Source: Armatimonadetes bacterium UBA1398 (lineage in GTDB: Bacteria > Armatimonadota > Zipacnadia > UBA1398). Taken from it: a stretch of 17,247 bases of DNA. Below are positions 14,781 to 17,247 of this stretch, in pieces. The notes beneath the pieces are model-generated. The model ran no database searches, was not told the DNA's origin, and worked only from the letters and a program-made list of their open reading frames with translations. The stretch is taken from NCBI GenBank assembly GCA_002305165.1, contig DBQI01000060.1:1-17247 (forward strand), in the 5' to 3' direction. Numbering within the stretch: position 1 is the first letter of the stretch; every line of letters starts with the position of its first letter. The position numbers and the translations under genes were made by a program.

Positions 14781-15611
14781 CGCGACGGGCGCGGCCGAAC
14801 CTTGTGCAGCAGGCGCAGCGGGGGGTGCACCGGCGGACGGCTCAACGGCGCTGAGCACCGGCGAGACCTCCAGCACTTCCCCCGACTGGGCGTCGACCAT
14901 GACATGCACCCACTCATCTCGGGACGGACCGAGGCGGAAGTGCCAGCGAACCATTCCACGGAACTGCTCCAGGATCGGCTCACCCAGAAGGGGCAGATCG
15001 GGCTGGTCAAGCTCCTTGCGGGCCGCCTCGATGGCCTGCTCGCGGCTGATGCGCACCTCGAGCGCTTCGGTCGACTCGGGTAGCTGCTGGAAGTAGTCGC
15101 GGACAACGCCTCCAGGCCTCAGGAGATACACCTCGCACCAGGGGCCCAGGCCCAGCCGAGGCGGGTCACCCGAAGGGGGCGATTGGCCCATGAGCCTCAC
15201 GCCGTCCGGCGCGAGTTCCTCGACCTCCCATATCAGATCGCGAGCGGCTTCGCCCAGGTGCCGTTCCGCGATCTCCTTGGCACGCTCCACGGCCTCCTCG
15301 TCGGTGATGGGGTCAGCGGTGGGGTCGAAGACCGCCTCGACGTTGGGGTGCCATGAGAACAGGCAGCCTTGGTCGAGACTCACCGTGTAGGCATCCATGA
15401 TCTGCTCGTTCTCGATCACCCAGAAGGTGGCGGTCGCCGGCGCGCCCGGCCTGTCACGGACGGCAGGCTCTCGGTCGGAGAGGGGCGAGTCGGCGTGCTG
15501 GGCCGCGATGGCGCGGGCGGTGTCGAGGTCGATCCGGTCCGCCACCGATGCTCCGCACGCCAGAAGGAACACCATCAGGGCACTGCAGGCAATACAGCTA
15601 TGGCTCCTCAT
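14673..15611 (-). CDS. Exported PepSY-domain protein with C-terminal membrane anchor (paralogue 1)
   Basis: A 312-residue protein. The N-terminal signal sequence (RSHSCIACSALMVFLLACGASVA) contains a possible lipobox LLAC but also a signal-peptidase-I-like SVA ending, so processing is open. The body has repeated PepSY-type units: IDLDTARAIAAQH, ITDEEAVERAKEIAERHLGEAARDLIWEVEE (read as two halves), and ISREQAIEAARKEL with a closing strand VHVMVDAQSGEVLEVSPV. PepSY domains are small extracytoplasmic modules, often peptidase-inhibitory or regulatory. An Ala/Pro-rich linker leads to TTTPPW, a hydrophobic segment LYGGIVLLCAIALGVFLL and RRRLN, a tail anchor. ATG 15611 is chosen because AAGGGAG lies 10 bases upstream; a GTG at 15620 is too close to it. 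It is paralogous to the gene at 15737-16642, and it is followed by a 3' hairpin. The specific role is unknown. Confidence 0.8.
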   Translation of the reverse strand: MRSHSCIACSALMVFLLACGASVADRIDLDTARAIAAQHADSPLSDREPAVRDRPGAPATATFWVIENEQIMDAYTVSLDQGCLFSWHPNVEAVFDPTADPITDEEAVERAKEIAERHLGEAARDLIWEVEELAPDGVRLMGQSPPSGDPPRLGLGPWCEVYLLRPGGVVRDYFQQLPESTEALEVRISREQAIEAARKELDQPDLPLLGEPILEQFRGMVRWHFRLGPSRDEWVHVMVDAQSGEVLEVSPVLSAVEPSAGAPPAAPAAQGSAAPVAAAEPATTTPPWALYGGIVLLCAIALGVFLLRRRLN

Positions 15612-15684
15612 TGCACGCACACTCCCTTCCTAGGGGACCGTAAAAGCTGGCGAAATGCGCTCTTGCGAGAGCGGGGACATGATC

Positions 15685-15844
15685 GTCCGTTGCTGGGCGG
15701 CCCCCGAAGACGGGACCGCCCAACAACGGGACGCGCTCAGTTCAGCCTCCGCCTCAGCAGGAAGATACCGAGGGCGATGGCGCACAGCAAGACGATCCCG
15801 CCGTAGAGCACCCACGGCGGGGTGGTGGTGGCGGGCTCGGCGGT
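15685..15844 (-). repeat. Duplicated 3' block, copy 2
   Basis: This is the partner of 14621-14780, with the same content (hairpin plus C-terminal anchor codons) and the same ungapped length. It belongs to PepSY gene 2. Confidence 0.8.
15689..15727 (-). terminator. 3' hairpin after PepSY gene 2
   Basis: Arms 15689-15704 and 15712-15727 flank a 7-nt loop. In the minus-strand transcript all 16 positions pair, two as U-G wobbles; on the plus strand both would be C-A mismatches. It occupies the same place after the stop as the hairpin of paralogue 1. No U-tract follows. Confidence 0.65.
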
Positions 15845-16642
15845 TGGACTGGCGGACGGCCGCGTGGGAGCGACGGGGACCGGGGCGTCCAATGAGTCTG
15901 CACACCCCGTGCAACCTGCCTCGATCGCCTCGCCGGTGCGCGCGTCGACTTGCACTCCTACTTCCTTGTGCACGGGGGTTGCGACTTTCAGGTGCCACGA
16001 TAGCCGCGTGGGACCATTCAGGCCGAAGGGGCCGTGCCACAGGTACGGCTCGATGATGGCGTGAGCCTCGGGCCCAAGCAGCTCCTCCGCGATCTCCCGA
16101 GCCCTCTCGTCGCTGATACGCACGCCATCGAAGGAGGGCACCTCGCACTCCCGGAGACCGTAGCGGATGATAGCCCCGTCCGCGCGTAGGACACCGACCC
16201 GACACCCTGTGAGAGGGCCCTTGAAACGGGGATCGGGGCTCGGCACCTTGCCGGTGACGGTGATAGCGTAGTCGGTGCTTGTCTCGACGTCCCACACCAG
16301 CTCGTCGAACCGTGGCGCCCCGCGCTCCTTCGCGATGGCCCGAGCGATGTCGATGGCCGTCTCATCGGTCACCGGACCCTCGACCTTCAGAGGACTGGGG
16401 GTGGACTCCGTCAGGGTGCCGAGGTACGCGCCGGTGTCGAGGCGGACGGTATGGAGCTCTCCTTGACGCTTGTGCTCGGTCGGGTGGAACCTCGCCAGGT
16501 AGGGCTGGCCGTCCGCTTCCTCGATCTCGGGCTCGGGGGCCATCTCGGTCCCCGCGTGTTCCTGGGCGATCAGCCGGGCCTCGTCGATGGTGACAGGCCC
16601 CGCCAGTAGAGCAAGGCTCAGAGCGATCAGCGATGCGAGCAT
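15737..16642 (-). CDS. Exported PepSY-domain protein with C-terminal membrane anchor (paralogue 2)
   Basis: A 301-residue protein. The signal peptide is short and lacks a basic residue (MLASLIALSLALLAG). PepSY-type units follow: VTIDEARLIAQEHAG, VTDETAIDIARAIAKERG with FDELVWDVE, and ISDERAREIAEELLG leading to the strand VGVQVDARTGEAIEAG. A Cys pair (GCTGC) comes next and is absent from paralogue 1 and from the partial third copy. A Pro-rich linker leads to TTTPPW, LYGGIVLLCAIALGIFLL and RRRLN, almost identical to the tail of paralogue 1. ATG 16642 has GAGAGGAG about nine bases upstream. The region just upstream contains the decayed 3' end of another copy. The protein is expected to be held at the membrane with its PepSY part outside. 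Role unknown; no peptidase or sensor partner is visible nearby. Confidence 0.8.
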   Translation of the reverse strand: MLASLIALSLALLAGPVTIDEARLIAQEHAGTEMAPEPEIEEADGQPYLARFHPTEHKRQGELHTVRLDTGAYLGTLTESTPSPLKVEGPVTDETAIDIARAIAKERGAPRFDELVWDVETSTDYAITVTGKVPSPDPRFKGPLTGCRVGVLRADGAIIRYGLRECEVPSFDGVRISDERAREIAEELLGPEAHAIIEPYLWHGPFGLNGPTRLSWHLKVATPVHKEVGVQVDARTGEAIEAGCTGCADSLDAPVPVAPTRPSASPTAEPATTTPPWVLYGGIVLLCAIALGIFLLRRRLN

Positions 16643-16963
16643 TCCGGGGTCTCCTCTCGGGCTCGCGCCTCAGCAGGAAAACGCTGAGGGCGGCGGGCTC
16701 AGCGGCCGCGACGGGCGCGGCCCACCGGGCACACGACGCTGCACAGGGCCAAGCAGGTTGCCAACAAGCAGGCTCGGGGGGAAGGGGGTAACTGCGCGGG
16801 ATTACGACTGACCAAGTGACATCGCCTCCTGAGGGCCCGCGGCCATGCGGGCAGTAATGAGGGCTATTCACCGGCTTAGGTATACAATTCGTGCCGTGTT
16901 CACACTCAACCTGCACAGAATCAGCAAAAAAGAATCAGATGTAGCCTTTGCGAACCCTCGACC
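16643..16963. other. Gap of 321 bp with a gene remnant and one inverted repeat
   Basis: Apart from the PepSY remnant at 16666-16723 and the ribosome site of paralogue 2, I find only a 6-bp stem (GCCCGC/GCGGGC, 16835-16852) and an A-rich run at 16924-16936. On the minus strand the A-rich run reads as a T-run 30-40 bases after the third paralogue's stop. The stretch around 16860-16930 is more AT-rich than its surroundings and could hold the promoter for paralogue 2. I cannot define one. Confidence 0.4.
16666..16723 (-). pseudogene. Decayed 3' remnant of a PepSY paralogue
   Basis: Translated on the minus strand this stretch reads WAAPVAAAEPA then ALSVFLLRR. It matches the tail of paralogue 1 (AAPVAAAEPA ... 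ALGVFLLRRR) with 18 codons missing in frame, exactly the TTTPPW linker and most of the membrane segment. The deletion ends fall at a short GGCG microhomology. No start or upstream PepSY body can be recognised. It directly abuts the ribosome site of paralogue 2. Confidence 0.7.
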
Positions 16964-17247
16964 CTAGCGACGACGCGCGACCCAGTACAGCGAACCGATC
17001 AGCGCACATACGGCGCACAACAAGGCGATCCCGCCGTAGATGAGCCACGGAGAACTGGCGGGCGCTGCGGGGACCGGGGCATCCGATGAGTCTGTACCCA
17101 CCGCGTAACCTATCACGCCCGCCTCGCCGGTGCGCGCATCGACTTCCACCAATACCTCCTCGTACTCGGGGGTTCCGACCTTGAGGCGCCACGCCAGCCG
17201 CTTGGCGCCGCTGTAGTCCTGGTCGAAGGGGCCATACCAGAGGCGTG
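16964..17247 (-). CDS. PepSY-like anchored protein, paralogue 3 (5' part beyond window)
   Basis: Only the last 94 codons are present; the frame is open to the window edge. The visible part begins RLWYGPFDQDYSGAKRLAW and continues with RLKVGTPEYEEVLVEVDARTG. It aligns with paralogue 2 (YLWHGPFGLNGPTRLSWHL, VDARTGEA), then a SSDAPVPAAPASSPW linker and the tail WLIYGGIALLCAVCALIGSLYWVARRR in two parts: hydrophobic segment and basic end. It is thus the final PepSY strand plus a C-terminal membrane anchor. The anchor is more divergent than those of the other two copies, and it lacks the shared 3' hairpin and the Cys pair. The order of transcription is this gene, the remnant, paralogue 2, paralogue 1. 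Confidence 0.7.
   Translation of the reverse strand, partial: RLWYGPFDQDYSGAKRLAWRLKVGTPEYEEVLVEVDARTGEAGVIGYAVGTDSSDAPVPAAPASSPWLIYGGIALLCAVCALIGSLYWVARRR

Overview
The window looks like a chromosomal fragment of a high-GC, diderm-like bacterium, most probably a member of Armatimonadota. The best clue is the type IV prepilin-like gene at 808-1749. It combines a prepilin leader, the helix ending ILFPVFAKARAKARQ, the TSCLSN and QYTQDYDE motifs and an H-X9-DG motif, a combination I associate with Armatimonadota rather than with the Planctomycetes version of this family. The HzsA-related protein, the GH172/DUF2961 protein and the PepSY paralogues fit a heterotroph with a large secretome. The taxonomy is an inference from memory of families, not from a search.

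Layout. On the minus strand at the left are a small membrane-anchored BamE-like protein (122-550) and the prepilin-like gene (808-1749), separated by a stretch rich in inverted repeats. A 208-bp divergent regulatory region carries two clusters of 11-bp-spaced direct repeats. Next comes a plus-strand operon: a PhoB/OmpR-class response regulator (1958-2641), its PhoR-like kinase (2645-4399) and murQ (4439-5362). The murQ stop overlaps the stop of a convergent Rid/chorismatase-like gene (5359-6525, minus) in the tetranucleotide CTAG.

The most interesting region is the plus-strand pair 6764-8623 and 8644-11430. The first gene encodes an exported seven-bladed YVTN propeller fused to a di-heme CCP/MauG-type domain. 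The second encodes an exported discoidin domain, a HzsA-like propeller and two c-type haem motifs. Propeller, di-heme peroxidase-like part and HzsA-like subunit are the three building blocks of anammox hydrazine synthase (beta, gamma, alpha), here with beta and gamma fused. Nothing else in the window suggests anammox, so I read this as a hydrazine-synthase-related periplasmic redox complex of unknown substrate.

On the minus strand beyond it lies a probable three-gene operon: a small secreted protein (14259-14516), a polytopic GT-C-like membrane protein (12576-14189) and a GH172/DUF2961 protein (11452-12507). At the right edge is a tandem family of exported, C-terminally anchored PepSY proteins: two complete (14673-15611, 15737-16642), one decayed 3' remnant (16666-16723) and one cut by the window end (16964-17247). 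The two complete copies share a nearly identical ~160-bp 3' block that includes an RNA hairpin whose stem variations are G-U wobbles only on the transcribed strand.
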